A DNA stretch of 64,000 nucleotides, from NCBI GenBank assembly GCA_036971475.1, contig JBAIZL010000001.1, positions 108,366,350-108,430,349 on the forward strand. The letters are read 5' to 3'. The position numbers and the translations under genes were made by a program. Below, one piece after another: positions 1-9,774 of the stretch; positions within the stretch are counted from its first letter, which is position 1; each line of letters begins with the position of its first letter. Origin of the DNA: Prosapia bicincta. Lineage: Eukaryota; Arthropoda; Insecta; Hemiptera; Cercopidae. The notes under the pieces are model-generated. The model searched no databases. It saw only the letters and a list, made by a program, of their open reading frames with translations, and was not told where the DNA came from.

Positions 1-578
1 TTATATTGTTGTATAAGCTATTATATATTGTTATTTAAGAGTTTATATTTTAAGATTACAGATTGTGTTATTACCAATGTAAAATTATCAAAGCTCTTAT
101 TTAGTTACAACCCAACACTGACTATTTACAACAATGATATTTACATTCCAAATTTCTGATATAGTTTAAAATTTAAACAATCAATATTGATGTATAGCTA
201 CTAACATGAATCTTACTTTGTCTTTTACCAAATCAGCTCTCAGACTTATGTCACTTCTTCATCTTTTAGTCTATGATCATATTATTTCAAATAGTTCCTT
301 TTGGTATTGGTATAACAATTTTTGTAGCTATTTTTATCCTGGCTTTTCTTAATTTTGCTTCTTTATTTATTAATAAAGTGGCTGAAATTATATCAATAGG
401 TCTATCTATATAAATAGCGAGTCAGTTGCACATTAAAAAGAGGTATCTGTGGTTCAATAATATGGTGTCTTATTTTTAACATTAAACATTAATCTTCACA
501 TTCTGAAATAGAAATTTAAAAACTTAATACATTTCTTTCTGGATAAATAATAGGTAATTATTTCTCGAACTGTTTTAG
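1..578. other. Intron sequence, no gene seen
   Basis: AT-rich non-coding sequence upstream of the first recognisable kinesin exon. It ends in a usable acceptor (pyrimidine-rich tract then TTTTAG at 573-578). I see no open frame, repeat pair or RNA gene in it; it is read as the intron preceding the first exon in the window. Confidence 0.6.
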
Positions 579-779
579 CTGATGACCTATCTAGTGGAGG
601 CCAATGGGGAGACACAGAAGATGTTCCTGTTGCAGGAATTAATTCTATTCTGCCTAAAGAGCATGGCAATAAATTCTATAACTTACCAATAATAAGGCAC
701 ATGGAAAAAGATGTTAGTGCAGTGGCTGCTTGGGATTCCTCCGTCCATGATAGTGTTCATCTCAACAGAGTTACTGACA
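579..779 (+). CDS. KIF13B: Kinesin-3 (KIF13B/kinesin-73-like) exon 1 of 13 in window
   Basis: First recognisable exon of a plus-end-directed kinesin-3 motor. The motor, FHA and coiled-coil parts are outside the window. Acceptor TTTTAG ends at 578 and donor GTAAGC starts at 780. The exon begins with two bases completing a codon and ends with one base, so it joins the next exon in frame. The translation carries the WDSSVHDSVHLNRVT signature of the conserved kinesin-3 tail region that follows the coiled coils in KIF13 and KIF1 proteins. The 13 exons together give 751 codons including the stop with no frame break, which strongly supports the model. KIF13B orthologues carry cargo, bind membrane-associated guanylate kinases and end in a CAP-Gly domain; that role is inferred from the family. 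Choice of KIF13B over KIF13A rests on the CAP-Gly domain in exons 11-12. Confidence 0.88.
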
Positions 780-1487
780 GTAAGCGCATTATTCTTTATT
801 AAAACTATTGATGTACTGAAATTTATCAATAAAAAGTAATCTAGAACAGTGCCCAATTTATATAAATTACTTTTTACTCAAATTTTACATTCAAGATAGT
901 TTTCTAGATTTTTCAACAATTTTATACAGTAAAGTTAATCGATAGAAATTCACATTTCTGATTATTTTTAATGTCTCCTGTATATTATCTTTCTATTGGA
1001 CTGTAGAATCAGTTATACTGTGCTAGCTAATATTAAAGTTATACGTATTGTATTGTCTTTAAGAATTCCTGAAGGTAAAATGCCTTTAAAAATGTTGAAA
1101 ACGATCTAGCCATAAGTATAGAACTGTATGTATTTGTTTTTATTGGGCTTAAACTTTTGTTGAAGGGGTGTTGAGAGATTTACAGTATTTGATATAAAAA
1201 AAAGAGTTAATTAGTTTGATCTTACTTTTGAGTAAATATAAAAATTATTGTGAAAACATTAGTTATTGATAACTGTAGGCTTTATTTGCAAGGTTTTTAC
1301 AAAAAAGAATGTGGAAGTATATAATAGTAAAAGATATTGTAAAAGGAAAACATTTTTGACTATATCGCAATTATTAAAAAAAAAAACATTTACAAGCTAA
1401 TAAAATTCAGTTAGAAAATTTTTGAAGACGGTTTGTTTTAAACTAACTGTCTGAAATAATTGTTTACAATTAACATATACAACTTTA

Positions 1488-1491
<4 letters not shown>
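780..1491. other. Intron sequence, no gene seen
   Basis: AT-rich intron DNA leading into the first long (AT)n run. No open frame, inverted repeat or recognised element was seen. Confidence 0.5.

Positions 1492-1562
<71 letters not shown>
1492..1562. repeat. (AT)n microsatellite
   Basis: An almost pure AT dinucleotide run of about 70 bases. It directly abuts the left end of a palindromic Penelope-like repeat starting at 1562. Similar runs flank nearly every such repeat in the window (2638-2707, 8809-8841, 9121-9197, 9726-9772, 26499-26536, 49619-49700, 49842-49900, 50105-50136, 61231-61273). Confidence 0.95.
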
Positions 1563-1565
<3 letters not shown>

Positions 1566-2635
1566 GGTTAGTTTTGGTTGGTAAAGATTATTTAGATTTT
1601 TTGGACTAGGAGACTGACAGACTTACCTTGGTAAGAGTCCACTCTGTAGTCTTGAAATAGAAACACATAAAAGCACTTAAACAATGATATATTTGAACCA
1701 CACAGTGGTCTTTGTCAATCGAAGAGAAAACACAAAAAGAAATATGAGAGAATGAAATAAAATAATTGTAATCACAGATTGTGTAGAGTAGAAATCAGAC
1801 ACAATCTATGTAATACACACAATTGTATACAATTGTATACAATTGTAATACACAATCTGTGATTACAATTATTTTATTTCATTCTCTCATATTTCCTTTT
1901 GTGTTTTCTCTTCGATTGACAAAGACCACTGTGTGGTTGAAATATATCATTGTTTAAGTGCTTTTATGTGTTTCTATTTTAAGACTACAGAGTGGACTCT
2001 TACCAAGGTAAGTCTGTCAGTCTCCTAGTCCAAAAAATCTATATATATATTTGTCTAACAACAGACATGATTTTAAAATTATGAATATCGATAGACCAAC
2101 AGCTCAACATGCTGCGAGTCACAACATCACAACTTTTGATGACTGCTATACCACAAAAATAATTAAATCACTCCCCCCTGATTGCAATACCTCAGAACTG
2201 AGAAGGTGGGAACTATCATACCAGTGGTATACCAAGTCCAGAGAATCCCCTAACCTCAACATCAGATAAATCCATTCATCTTTTTTTTTCTTTTCTTCCA
2301 AATAGCCTTATCTCTTTTCCCCTGACAGACTTATATAAACTATAATCACTCATATGTTCATGGAAACAATATATATATCTTTAATCTGTGCATCTGTGAC
2401 ATCTGATTTCTACTCTACACAATCTGTGATTACAAATATTTTATTTCATTCTCTCATATTTCTTTTTGTGTTTTCTCTTCAATTGACAAAGACCACTGTG
2501 TAGCTGAAATATATCATTGTTAAAGTGCTTTTATGTGTTTCTATTTCAAGACTACAGAGTGGACTCTTACCAAGGTAAGTCTGTCAGTCTCCTAGTCCAA
2601 AAAATCTAAATAATCTTTACCAACCAAAACTAACC

Positions 2636-2640
<5 letters not shown>
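1562..2640 (+). mobile_element. Second PLE family: inverted and direct terminal repeats around an endonuclease remnant
   Basis: Three copies of one ~200-250 bp repeat are present: inverted at about 1562-1813, direct at about 1850-2040, and direct again at 2395-2640. Between the last two lies a short frame resembling the end of a GIY-YIG endonuclease. This is the same plan as the better preserved element at 2707-8808: inverted partial copy, direct partial copy, body, terminal repeat. The repeat carries the invariant segment GGTAAGTCTGTCAGTCTCCT, with a perfect splice-donor consensus, and is flanked by (AT)n on both sides. The body is mostly deleted, so the element is dead. The inverted arm at about 1700 has lost the GAA seen in the other arms. 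Assignment to PLEs rests on the endonuclease tail and shared organisation. Confidence 0.6.
2051..2269 (+). pseudogene. C-terminal remnant of a PLE GIY-YIG endonuclease
   Basis: A 72-codon frame of which only the end looks protein-like. It contains AQHAASHNI, then RRWELSYQWYTKSRESPNLN before the stop. This resembles the tail of Penelope-type GIY-YIG domains, where an A-x-H motif is followed by a helix with R-R-x-E and a terminal PxLN. The GIY and YIG strands are missing, so no nuclease activity is expected. The frame runs out of an adjoining terminal repeat and (AT)n, so its ATG is probably not a true start. A following direct terminal repeat (2395-2640) fits the end of a PLE reading frame. 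The family assignment is from pattern only. Confidence 0.45.
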
Positions 2641-2711
<71 letters not shown>

Positions 2712-2773
2712 GTTAATAAATTACCAATTTTGAGTAATTTTATCCACCATTAAGTGCAATAATTTTACCTTGA

Positions 2774-2814
2774 GTGATGAGGCACCTTTCGGTCTTTGAC
2801 CATTGTCGAATCAC
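2774..2814 (-). ncRNA. Hammerhead-ribozyme-like motif in PLE terminal repeat (inverted copy)
   Basis: Reverse complement of the motif at 5941-5981, identical in sequence. On the minus strand it overlaps the stop codon of the PLE frame and lies at the start of the terminal repeat. Parts: stem I GTGAT/ATCAC, linker TCGACAAT, stem II GGTC/GACC, GAA, stem III AGG/CCT, H17 = C. See the entry at 5941 for the argument and caveats. Confidence 0.45.
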
Positions 2815-5249
2815 TGATTGTTCTCTGCTGTGAATGCTATGTCCGTGAAGCCGGTGTTTGTAGAAGTTACGCGCACTATTTCTTGATCTGTGTGTATGAG
2901 GTTTCTGTATAGTATGTCTTCTGTATATGTTGTTTGTAAATTCATTAAGTTGTTGTGTATGTTTTTATAAATGTGGTATTTTTCTAGTGAGTTTAGTTCT
3001 ATTGGGTTGTTATTTATTTCCAGTATGGTTAGGTTATTTTCGTAATTTGTAATTTCGTGTTTATGGGAAATTAGGTGTGCTGCAACATTTGATACTTTAG
3101 AATTTTTATTTTTGAATGCTCTATAATGTTCTTCAAATCTTATTTTAAACGTTCTGGATGTTTTTCCTATGTAAAAGGCGTTACAGTTGTTGCAAGTGAT
3201 TTTGTAGATTCCTGATAGGTTATGATTTTCTGAATTTGTTATGTGGTTTTTGTTACTAAGATATTTTATTATTTTGTTGTTTGGTTTGTAAGTTGGAGTG
3301 TAGTATTCTTTGTTGTATATATTCGTTATTTTTTCTATTTTGTTATTGGTATATTTATATTTTAGGTAGATTTTTTTATTTTTATTGTTTTCGTGTTCCG
3401 GTTGTAGTGTTGTGTTGAGGTTAGGTTTTTTTGTGAATTTATTGTATATATTTTTTATAATGTGTTTGTTGTATCCATTTTCTATTGCTATTTTTGTAAT
3501 GTTATCTAATTCTTCATTTAATTTTTGTTTGTTATCCTGTGTGTATTTTATTGCTTTATTTATCATGTTACTGTAAGTGTTAATTTTGTGTGTCCAGGGG
3601 TGGTTAGATTTGTAGTGTATTGTGGTGTTGTTGGAAGTAGGTTTCCTGTATACTGTAGTTTCTATTTTATTATCATTTATATTTAAAGTAATGTCGAGGA
3701 AGTTGATTGTTCTATTTATTTCTGTTTCAACGGTGAATTGTATGTTTTGGTTGTATGTATTTAGTTTGTTTAATATTATGAGGTGTTCGTTGTGAATGGT
3801 AGGTTGGTATATTACAAGTATATCGTCTACATATCTTGTCCATAGTAAGATATTGTGTGTGTTTATTATAGGTTTAATTATTATTTGTTCAAAGTGTTGT
3901 AAATATATTTCTGACATGACAGATGAAATGGGTGAACCCATGGGGAGACCTGTTGTTTGTTTATAATATTTATTGTTAAATTGGAAGTAATTTTGGTTAC
4001 ATATGTGTTTGGTTAGCGTAATGATACTATCTATTATGTTACTTTTTTCGTTATTGTGTATCAGTTTGTTTTTTATTATTTCTATGGTTTCTTCTATTGG
4101 GATACTAGGGTACATGTTAGTTATGTCATAACTTATTATTTTTGTGTTGCTGTTTGTTTTTATCGTTTTTATTTTATTAATTAATTCGTATCCATTTTTT
4201 ATATTGTATGTGTTGTTGATGTGTATTTTAGACCTTAGGATTTTGTCTAGGATTTTTGCGATTATGTAAGATGGTGCTGTTGTGAAATTTATTAGTGGTC
4301 TAAATGGTGTGTTTGGTTTATGGATTTTAGGTATCCCTGATAATACGGGTGCGCATGGTTTAAATGGGTATAATCTTGTGTGGTATTTTAATTTATTGTT
4401 ATAGTTTAGGGTGTTACGGTGAGTGACTATTAAGTTTTTTATTGTAATAAGGTATTTGTTAGTTGGGTCTGGGATTTGTTCGTATTTATTTTCTTTTATG
4501 TAGTTAGTCATTGAATCGATATATTTGGTATTTTCTATTATTACTGGAGTATTTGTTTTATCTGATTTTAATATTAAGTAATCGTTGTTTTCTAGTTTTT
4601 CTCTGAGTTTTATAATTTCTTTTTTATTAATATATTGTTCCGTTTTTTTGTTTTTTTCCGTTTTTATTAGGTTAATTTTATTATTAATGTTATTTCTTAT
4701 GTGTTCAGTATTTTGGTGGGTAATTTTGTGGATGTTAGATTCTGTGTCAACTATTAAGTTTTTTATTATTTGTTTTTTGTTGAAGTTAGGTAGGTTATAT
4801 TTGAAGGAATTTGTTATTATTATTTTTTCTTTTTCAGTAAATTCTGTTTTAGTTAAGTTTATGAATTTATTATTGTTAGAGGTGTGGGTTGGTTCTGGGC
4901 TATTTTTTAGGTTATGTTGTTGTTTTGATGAGTGGATTGGTGCTAGGCTATTTTTTAGGCTATTTTTTAGGTTAAGTTGTTTTGATAAATTTTCGATTTT
5001 TTTGTTTTGTCTGTTAATAGTATTTGTTTTATGTTTTATTATAATTTGTTGTATTTTTTCGTGAATAATAGGTGTGAGAGTGTCAAAAGTTTTCATTAAT
5101 TCCAAATTGGTAGTGTATAGTTGTAAATTGATTTGGCTTTTTTTGTGGTAGGCAGCTTTAATGTTTTGTTTAATAATGTGTGATTCTGCTATTTTTGTTG
5201 CTTTATTGATAATAGTGTTTTGTTTATTTTTTATGTGTAATTTTGCGTA
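2811..5249 (-). pseudogene. PLE reverse transcriptase / GIY-YIG endonuclease, N-terminally truncated
   Basis: Encodes the same protein as residues 50-861 of the plus-strand copy, with all RT motifs (YDITNMYP, GLPMGSP, YVDD) and the GIY-YIG domain intact. An uninterrupted frame continues to an ATG at 5315, but those extra 22 codons (VFVTKIFYYFVVWFVKVCF) are the antisense of an adjoining PLE fragment plus filler. They are an artefact of the inversion, not a real N-terminus. The copy has lost its own start and leader and is called a truncated gene. Its body is intact, so it could still be translated from a chance start. Confidence 0.8.
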
Positions 5250-5465
5250 CCAAACAAAACAAACTTTTACAAACCAAACAACAAAATAATAAAATATCTT
5301 AGTAACAAAAACCACATAACAAATTCAGAAAATCATAACCTATCAGGAATCTACAAAATCACTTGCAACAACTGTAACGCCTTTTACATAGGAAAAACAT
5401 CCAGAACGTTTAAAATAAGATTTGAAGAACATTATAGAGCATTCAAAAATAAAAATTCTAAAGTA
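5250..5465 (+). repeat. Inversion junction with a 197-bp internal PLE fragment
   Basis: At 5250-5268 a short A/C-rich filler joins the inverted copy to plus-strand PLE sequence. Then 5269-5464 repeats an internal piece of the frame, corresponding to 8179-8374 and covering the GIY-YIG core. It stops abruptly and the same piece restarts at 5466, giving a direct repeat of period 197. The repeats begin with ACAAACCAAACAAC, and the filler itself is rich in similar ACAAAC words, which suggests microhomology-mediated template switching during insertion. Confidence 0.75.
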
Positions 5466-5940
5466 ACAAACCAAACAACAAAATAATAAAATATCTTAGT
5501 AACAAAAACCACATAACAAATTCAGAAAATCATAACCTATCAGGAATCTACAAAATCACTTGCAACAACTGTAACGCCTTTTACATAGGAAAAACATCCA
5601 GAACGTTTAAAATAAGATTTGAAGAACATTATAGAGCATTCAAAAATAAAAATTCTAAAGTATCAAATGTTGCAGCACACCTAATTTCCCATAAACACGA
5701 AATTACAAATTACGAAAATAACCTAACCATACTGGAAATAAATAACAACCCAATAGAACTAAACTCACTAGAAAAATACCACATTTATAAAAACATACAC
5801 AACAACTTAATGAATTTACAAACAACATATACAGAAGACATACTATACAGAAACCTCATACACACAGATCAAGAAATAGTGCGCGTAACTTCTACAAACA
5901 CCGGCTTCACGGACATAGCATTCACAGCAGAGAACAATCA

Positions 5941-5981
5941 GTGATTCGACAATGGTCAAAGACCGAAAGGTGCCTCATCAC
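5941..5981 (+). ncRNA. Hammerhead-ribozyme-like motif in PLE pseudo-LTR
   Basis: Order on the plus strand: stem I strand GTGAT (5941-5945), linker TCGACAAT, stem II GGTC-AAA-GACC, GAA (5965-5967), stem III AGG-TG-CCT, a single C, then ATCAC (5977-5981), which closes stem I. This is the layout of a type I hammerhead with a minimal stem III, a motif reported in PLE terminal repeats. Two departures from the CUGANGA core are visible. C3 and G8 are replaced by U and A, which could still pair, and U4 is C. There is also one extra base between A9 and stem II. Other copies have GGTCA/TGACC in stem II, so the helix is kept while its sequence varies. Self-cleavage is inferred, not shown. Confidence 0.5.
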
Positions 5982-6071
5982 TCAAGGTAAAATTATTGCA
6001 CTTAATGGTGGATAAAATTACTCAAAATTGGTAATTTATTAACTTCATAAAGTCAGTGCAACGGAAAAACA

Positions 6072-8657
6072 ATGGATAATATTAAATATCAGGAATTTAA
6101 TACCTACCAAGGTAAACAACTGTACCGTAAATATATTAACCTCAAAATCAAACTCCAGAATTGCATCAACAAAATACAATTTAATAAAAAATGCCTAACT
6201 CTTAATATAACACCAAAATACGCAAAATTACACATAAAAAATAAACAAAACACTATTATCAATAAAGCAACAAAAATAGCAGAATCACACATTATTAAAC
6301 AAAACATTAAAGCTGCCTACCACAAAAAAAGCCAAATCAATTTACAACTATACACTACCAATTTGGAATTAATGAAAACTTTTGACACTCTCACACCTAT
6401 TATTCACGAAAAAATACAACAAATTATAATAAAACATAAAACAAATACTATTAACAGACAAAACAAAAAAATCGAAAATTTATCAAAACAACTTAACCTA
6501 AAAAATAGCCTAAAAAATAGCCTAGCACCAATCCACTCATCAAAACAACAACATAACCTAAAAAATAGCCCAGAACCAACCCACACCTCTAACAATAATA
6601 AATTCATAAACTTAACTAAAACAGAATTTACTGAAAAAGAAAAAATAATAATAACAAATTCCTTCAAATATAACCTACCTAACTTCAACAAAAAACAAAT
6701 AATAAAAAACTTAATAGTTGACACAGAATCTAACATCCACAAAATTACCCACCAAAATACTGAACACATAAGAAATAACATTAATAATAAAATTAACCTA
6801 ATAAAAACGGAAAAAAACAAAAAAACGGAACAATATATTAATAAAAAAGAAATTATAAAACTCAGAGAAAAACTAGAAAACAACGATTACTTAATATTAA
6901 AATCAGATAAAACAAATACTCCAGTAATAATAGAAAATACCAAATATATCGATTCAATGACTAACTACATAAAAGAAAATAAATACGAACAAATCCCAGA
7001 CCCAACTAACAAATACCTTATTACAATAAAAAACTTAATAGTCACTCACCGTAACACCCTAAACTATAACAATAAATTAAAATACCACACAAGATTATAC
7101 CCATTTAAACCATGCGCACCCGTATTATCAGGGATACCTAAAATCCATAAACCAAACACACCATTTAGACCACTAATAAATTTCACAACAGCACCATCTT
7201 ACATAATCGCAAAAATCCTAGACAAAATCCTAAGGTCTAAAATACACATCAACAACACATACAATATAAAAAATGGATACGAATTAATTAATAAAATAAA
7301 AACGATAAAAACAAACAGCAACACAAAAATAATAAGTTATGACATAACTAACATGTACCCTAGTATCCCAATAGAAGAAACCATAGAAATAATAAAAAAC
7401 AAACTGATACACAATAACGAAAAAAGTAACATAATAGATAGTATCATTACGCTAACCAAACACATATGTAACCAAAATTACTTCCAATTTAACAATAAAT
7501 ATTATAAACAAACAACAGGTCTCCCCATGGGTTCACCCATTTCATCTGTCATGTCAGAAATATATTTACAACACTTTGAACAAATAATAATTAAACCTAT
7601 AATAAACACACACAATATCTTACTATGGACAAGATATGTAGACGATATACTTGTAATATACCAACCTACCATTCACAACGAACACCTCATAATATTAAAC
7701 AAACTAAATACATACAACCAAAACATACAATTCACCGTTGAAACAGAAATAAATAGAACAATCAACTTCCTCGACATTACTTTAAATATAAATGATAATA
7801 AAATAGAAACTACAGTATACAGGAAACCTACTTCCAACAACACCACAATACACTACAAATCTAACCACCCCTGGACACACAAAATTAACACTTACAGTAA
7901 CATGATAAATAAAGCAATAAAATACACACAGGATAACAAACAAAAATTAAATGAAGAATTAGATAACATTACAAAAATAGCAATAGAAAATGGATACAAC
8001 AAACACATTATAAAAAATATATACAATAAATTCACAAAAAAACCTAACCTCAACACAACACTACAACCGGAACACGAAAACAATAAAAATAAAAAAATCT
8101 ACCTAAAATATAAATATACCAATAACAAAATAGAAAAAATAACGAATATATACAACAAAGAATACTACACTCCAACTTACAAACCAAACAACAAAATAAT
8201 AAAATATCTTAGTAACAAAAACCACATAACAAATTCAGAAAATCATAACCTATCAGGAATCTACAAAATCACTTGCAACAACTGTAACGCCTTTTACATA
8301 GGAAAAACATCCAGAACGTTTAAAATAAGATTTGAAGAACATTATAGAGCATTCAAAAATAAAAATTCTAAAGTATCAAATGTTGCAGCACACCTAATTT
8401 CCCATAAACACGAAATTACAAATTACGAAAATAACCTAACCATACTGGAAATAAATAACAACCCAATAGAACTAAACTCACTAGAAAAATACCACATTTA
8501 TAAAAACATACACAACAACTTAATGAATTTACAAACAACATATACAGAAGACATACTATACAGAAACCTCATACACACAGATCAAGAAATAGTGCGCGTA
8601 ACTTCTACAAACACCGGCTTCACGGACATAGCATTCACAGCAGAGAACAATCAGTGA
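6072..8657 (+). CDS. Penelope-like reverse transcriptase with GIY-YIG endonuclease
   Basis: An intact 861-residue polyprotein for target-primed copying of PLE RNA. The N-terminal third (about 1-300) is Lys/Asn-rich with coiled-coil character. The RT core follows: IPKIHKP near 355, motif A YDITNMYPSIP with Asp424, motif B GLPMGSP near 483, motif C YVDD at 522-525, then INFLDITL and YRKPTSN. The C-terminal GIY-YIG nuclease has GIY at 729-731, a CNNC pair, YIG at 742-744, and RTFKIRFEEH carrying the conserved Arg and an acidic helix. The CxxC insert before YIG is typical of Penelope endonucleases, as opposed to LINE nucleases. The ATG chosen (MDNIKYQEF) is the first in frame and lies just inside the end of the pseudo-LTR. 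All expected catalytic residues are present, so it may be functional. Length fits full-length PLE proteins. Confidence 0.92.
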   Translation: MDNIKYQEFNTYQGKQLYRKYINLKIKLQNCINKIQFNKKCLTLNITPKYAKLHIKNKQNTIINKATKIAESHIIKQNIKAAYHKKSQINLQLYTTNLELMKTFDTLTPIIHEKIQQIIIKHKTNTINRQNKKIENLSKQLNLKNSLKNSLAPIHSSKQQHNLKNSPEPTHTSNNNKFINLTKTEFTEKEKIIITNSFKYNLPNFNKKQIIKNLIVDTESNIHKITHQNTEHIRNNINNKINLIKTEKNKKTEQYINKKEIIKLREKLENNDYLILKSDKTNTPVIIENTKYIDSMTNYIKENKYEQIPDPTNKYLITIKNLIVTHRNTLNYNNKLKYHTRLYPFKPCAPVLSGIPKIHKPNTPFRPLINFTTAPSYIIAKILDKILRSKIHINNTYNIKNGYELINKIKTIKTNSNTKIISYDITNMYPSIPIEETIEIIKNKLIHNNEKSNIIDSIITLTKHICNQNYFQFNNKYYKQTTGLPMGSPISSVMSEIYLQHFEQIIIKPIINTHNILLWTRYVDDILVIYQPTIHNEHLIILNKLNTYNQNIQFTVETEINRTINFLDITLNINDNKIETTVYRKPTSNNTTIHYKSNHPWTHKINTYSNMINKAIKYTQDNKQKLNEELDNITKIAIENGYNKHIIKNIYNKFTKKPNLNTTLQPEHENNKNKKIYLKYKYTNNKIEKITNIYNKEYYTPTYKPNNKIIKYLSNKNHITNSENHNLSGIYKITCNNCNAFYIGKTSRTFKIRFEEHYRAFKNKNSKVSNVAAHLISHKHEITNYENNLTILEINNNPIELNSLEKYHIYKNIHNNLMNLQTTYTEDILYRNLIHTDQEIVRVTSTNTGFTDIAFTAENNQ

Positions 8658-8694
8658 TTCGACAATGGTCAAAGACCGAAAGGTGCCTCATCAC
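8654..8694 (+). ncRNA. Hammerhead-ribozyme-like motif, 3' pseudo-LTR of PLE
   Basis: Second direct copy of the motif at 5941-5981, identical in sequence, overlapping the TGA stop of the PLE frame. Two copies one unit apart in the same orientation would, if active, cut a unit-length RNA out of a read-through transcript. Confidence 0.48.
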
Positions 8695-8805
8695 TCAAGG
8701 TAAAATTATTGCACTTAATGGTGGATAAAATTACTCAAAATTGGTAATTTATTAACTTCATAAAGTCAGTGCAACGGAAAAACAATGGATAATATTAAAT
8801 ATCAG

Positions 8806-8841
<36 letters not shown>

Positions 8842-8844
<3 letters not shown>

Positions 8845-9121
8845 GTTAATATATTACTATTGTAAGTAATTTTATCCACCATTAAGTGCAATAATTTTAC
8901 TTTGAGTGATGAGGCACCTTTCGGTCACTTGACCATTGTCGAATCACTCAGAGTCTATCACTAAAGAGTGATTCGACAATGGTCAAGTGACTGAAAGGTG
9001 CCTCATCACTCAAGGTAAAATTATTGCATTTAATGGTGGATAAAATTACTTACAATAGTAATATATTAACTTCATAAAGTCAGTGCAACGAAAAAACAAT
9101 GGATAACGTAAAATATCAAGA

Positions 9122-9122
<1 letters not shown>
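8842..9122 (+). mobile_element. PLE-derived hairpin element 1
   Basis: A palindrome of two inverted PLE terminal repeats with no coding sequence. The left arm (8842-8950) is the reverse complement of the terminal repeat. A 17-bp spacer follows, then the right arm (8968-9122) runs to AAATATCAAGAAT. The arms are not equal: the right arm extends ~40 bp further, through the AACGGAAAAACAATGGATAA leader, exactly as at the ends of the 6.1-kb element. The right arm carries the ribozyme-like motif at 8968-9009. (AT)n flanks both sides. Confidence 0.8.
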
Positions 9123-9197
<75 letters not shown>

Positions 9198-9200
<3 letters not shown>

Positions 9201-9478
9201 GTTAATATATTACTATTGTAAGTAATTTTATCCACCATTAAGTGCAATGATTTTACCTTGTGTGATGAGGCGCCTTTCGGTTACTTGACCATTGTCGAAT
9301 CACTCAGAGTCTATCACTAAAGAGTGATTCGACAATGGTCAAGTGACTGAAAGGTGCCTCATCACTCAAGGTAAAATTATTGCATTTAATGGTGGATAAA
9401 ATTACTTACAATAGTAATATATTAACTTTATAAAGTCAGTGCAACGGAAAAACAATGGATAACGTAAAATATCAAGGA
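9198..9478 (+). mobile_element. PLE-derived hairpin element 2, tandem with element 1
   Basis: Near-identical to the element at 8842-9122, offset by about 356 bp, with an (AT)n run between them. Few substitutions separate them, so the whole hairpin plus AT run was probably duplicated recently, or two copies entered the same AT tract. Same asymmetric ends and same spacer. Confidence 0.8.
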
Positions 9479-9489
9479 TATATATATAT

Positions 9490-9726
9490 ATATATTAAAT
9501 ATGGTGATATGTTTTCTTGTAATATAGTTAATAAATTAAAAATATTTTAAAAACAAGAATACTTTTAATGAATATATTTATTCCTTCAAAATTTATATTT
9601 ATTTTATTATATTTTTATGTAATAACTAATTATAATAACCTCAACTATTTTATTATATATTTATTCATTTAAATAATAAATATATTCATTAAAAGTATTC
9701 TTGTTTTCAAAATATTTTTAATTTAT

Positions 9727-9745
<19 letters not shown>
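9490..9745. repeat. Palindromic repeat, core-deleted member of the 61-kb family
   Basis: Two inverted arms share long blocks with the hairpin at 60885-61230: TAAATATGGTGATATG, TTAATAAATTAAAAATATTT and the ACAAGAATACTTTTAATGAA block. The centre differs, and the stretch that carries the CTGAAGAT ribozyme-like core in the 61-kb copy is absent here. (AT)n lies on both sides (9480-9494 and 9726-9772). Confidence 0.7.

Positions 9746-9772
<27 letters not shown>

Positions 9773-9774
<2 letters not shown>

Larger units (their letters stand above)
2707..5249 (-). mobile_element. Penelope-like element, inverted 5'-truncated copy
   Basis: Minus-strand copy of the element at 5466-8808. It comprises a terminal repeat (2707-2810) and the reading frame from 5249 down to the TGA at 2811-2813. 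Its right edge corresponds exactly to base 6219 of the plus copy, so the first 49 codons and the 5' leader are missing. The left edge, just inside (AT)n, starts with GAAGTTAA, the same edge seen in every hairpin derivative in the window. The 2,439-bp coding part has the same length as its plus partner and translates to the same protein, so the two copies are very young or homogenised. Confidence 0.85.
5466..8808 (+). mobile_element. Penelope-like element, tandem of a 5'-truncated copy and a full copy
   Basis: Classic Penelope organisation: a 5'-truncated copy (5466-6071, containing the GIY-YIG end of the frame and terminal repeat) precedes a full copy (from ATG 6072). This gives a direct long repeat of about 630 bp (5466-6096 and 8179-8808) that acts as a pseudo-LTR. 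By eye the two repeats are identical. The unit ends with AAATATCAGGAAT at 8808 and passes straight into (AT)n. Together with the inverted copy at 2707 it forms one 6.1-kb insertion inside a kinesin intron. An intact 861-codon frame and identical repeats suggest recent activity. Confidence 0.85.

Noticed and set aside
4585..5064. A 159-codon plus frame, mirrored at 6404-6883 minus (and 63-codon frames at 3385 and 7892)
   Set aside because: They are antisense shadows of the PLE frame. They are equal in both places only because the two PLE copies are identical.
5250..5315. N-terminal 22 residues of the minus-strand PLE frame, which look hydrophobic like a signal anchor
   Set aside because: They are the antisense of an adjoining PLE fragment plus filler at the inversion junction, absent from the full copy.
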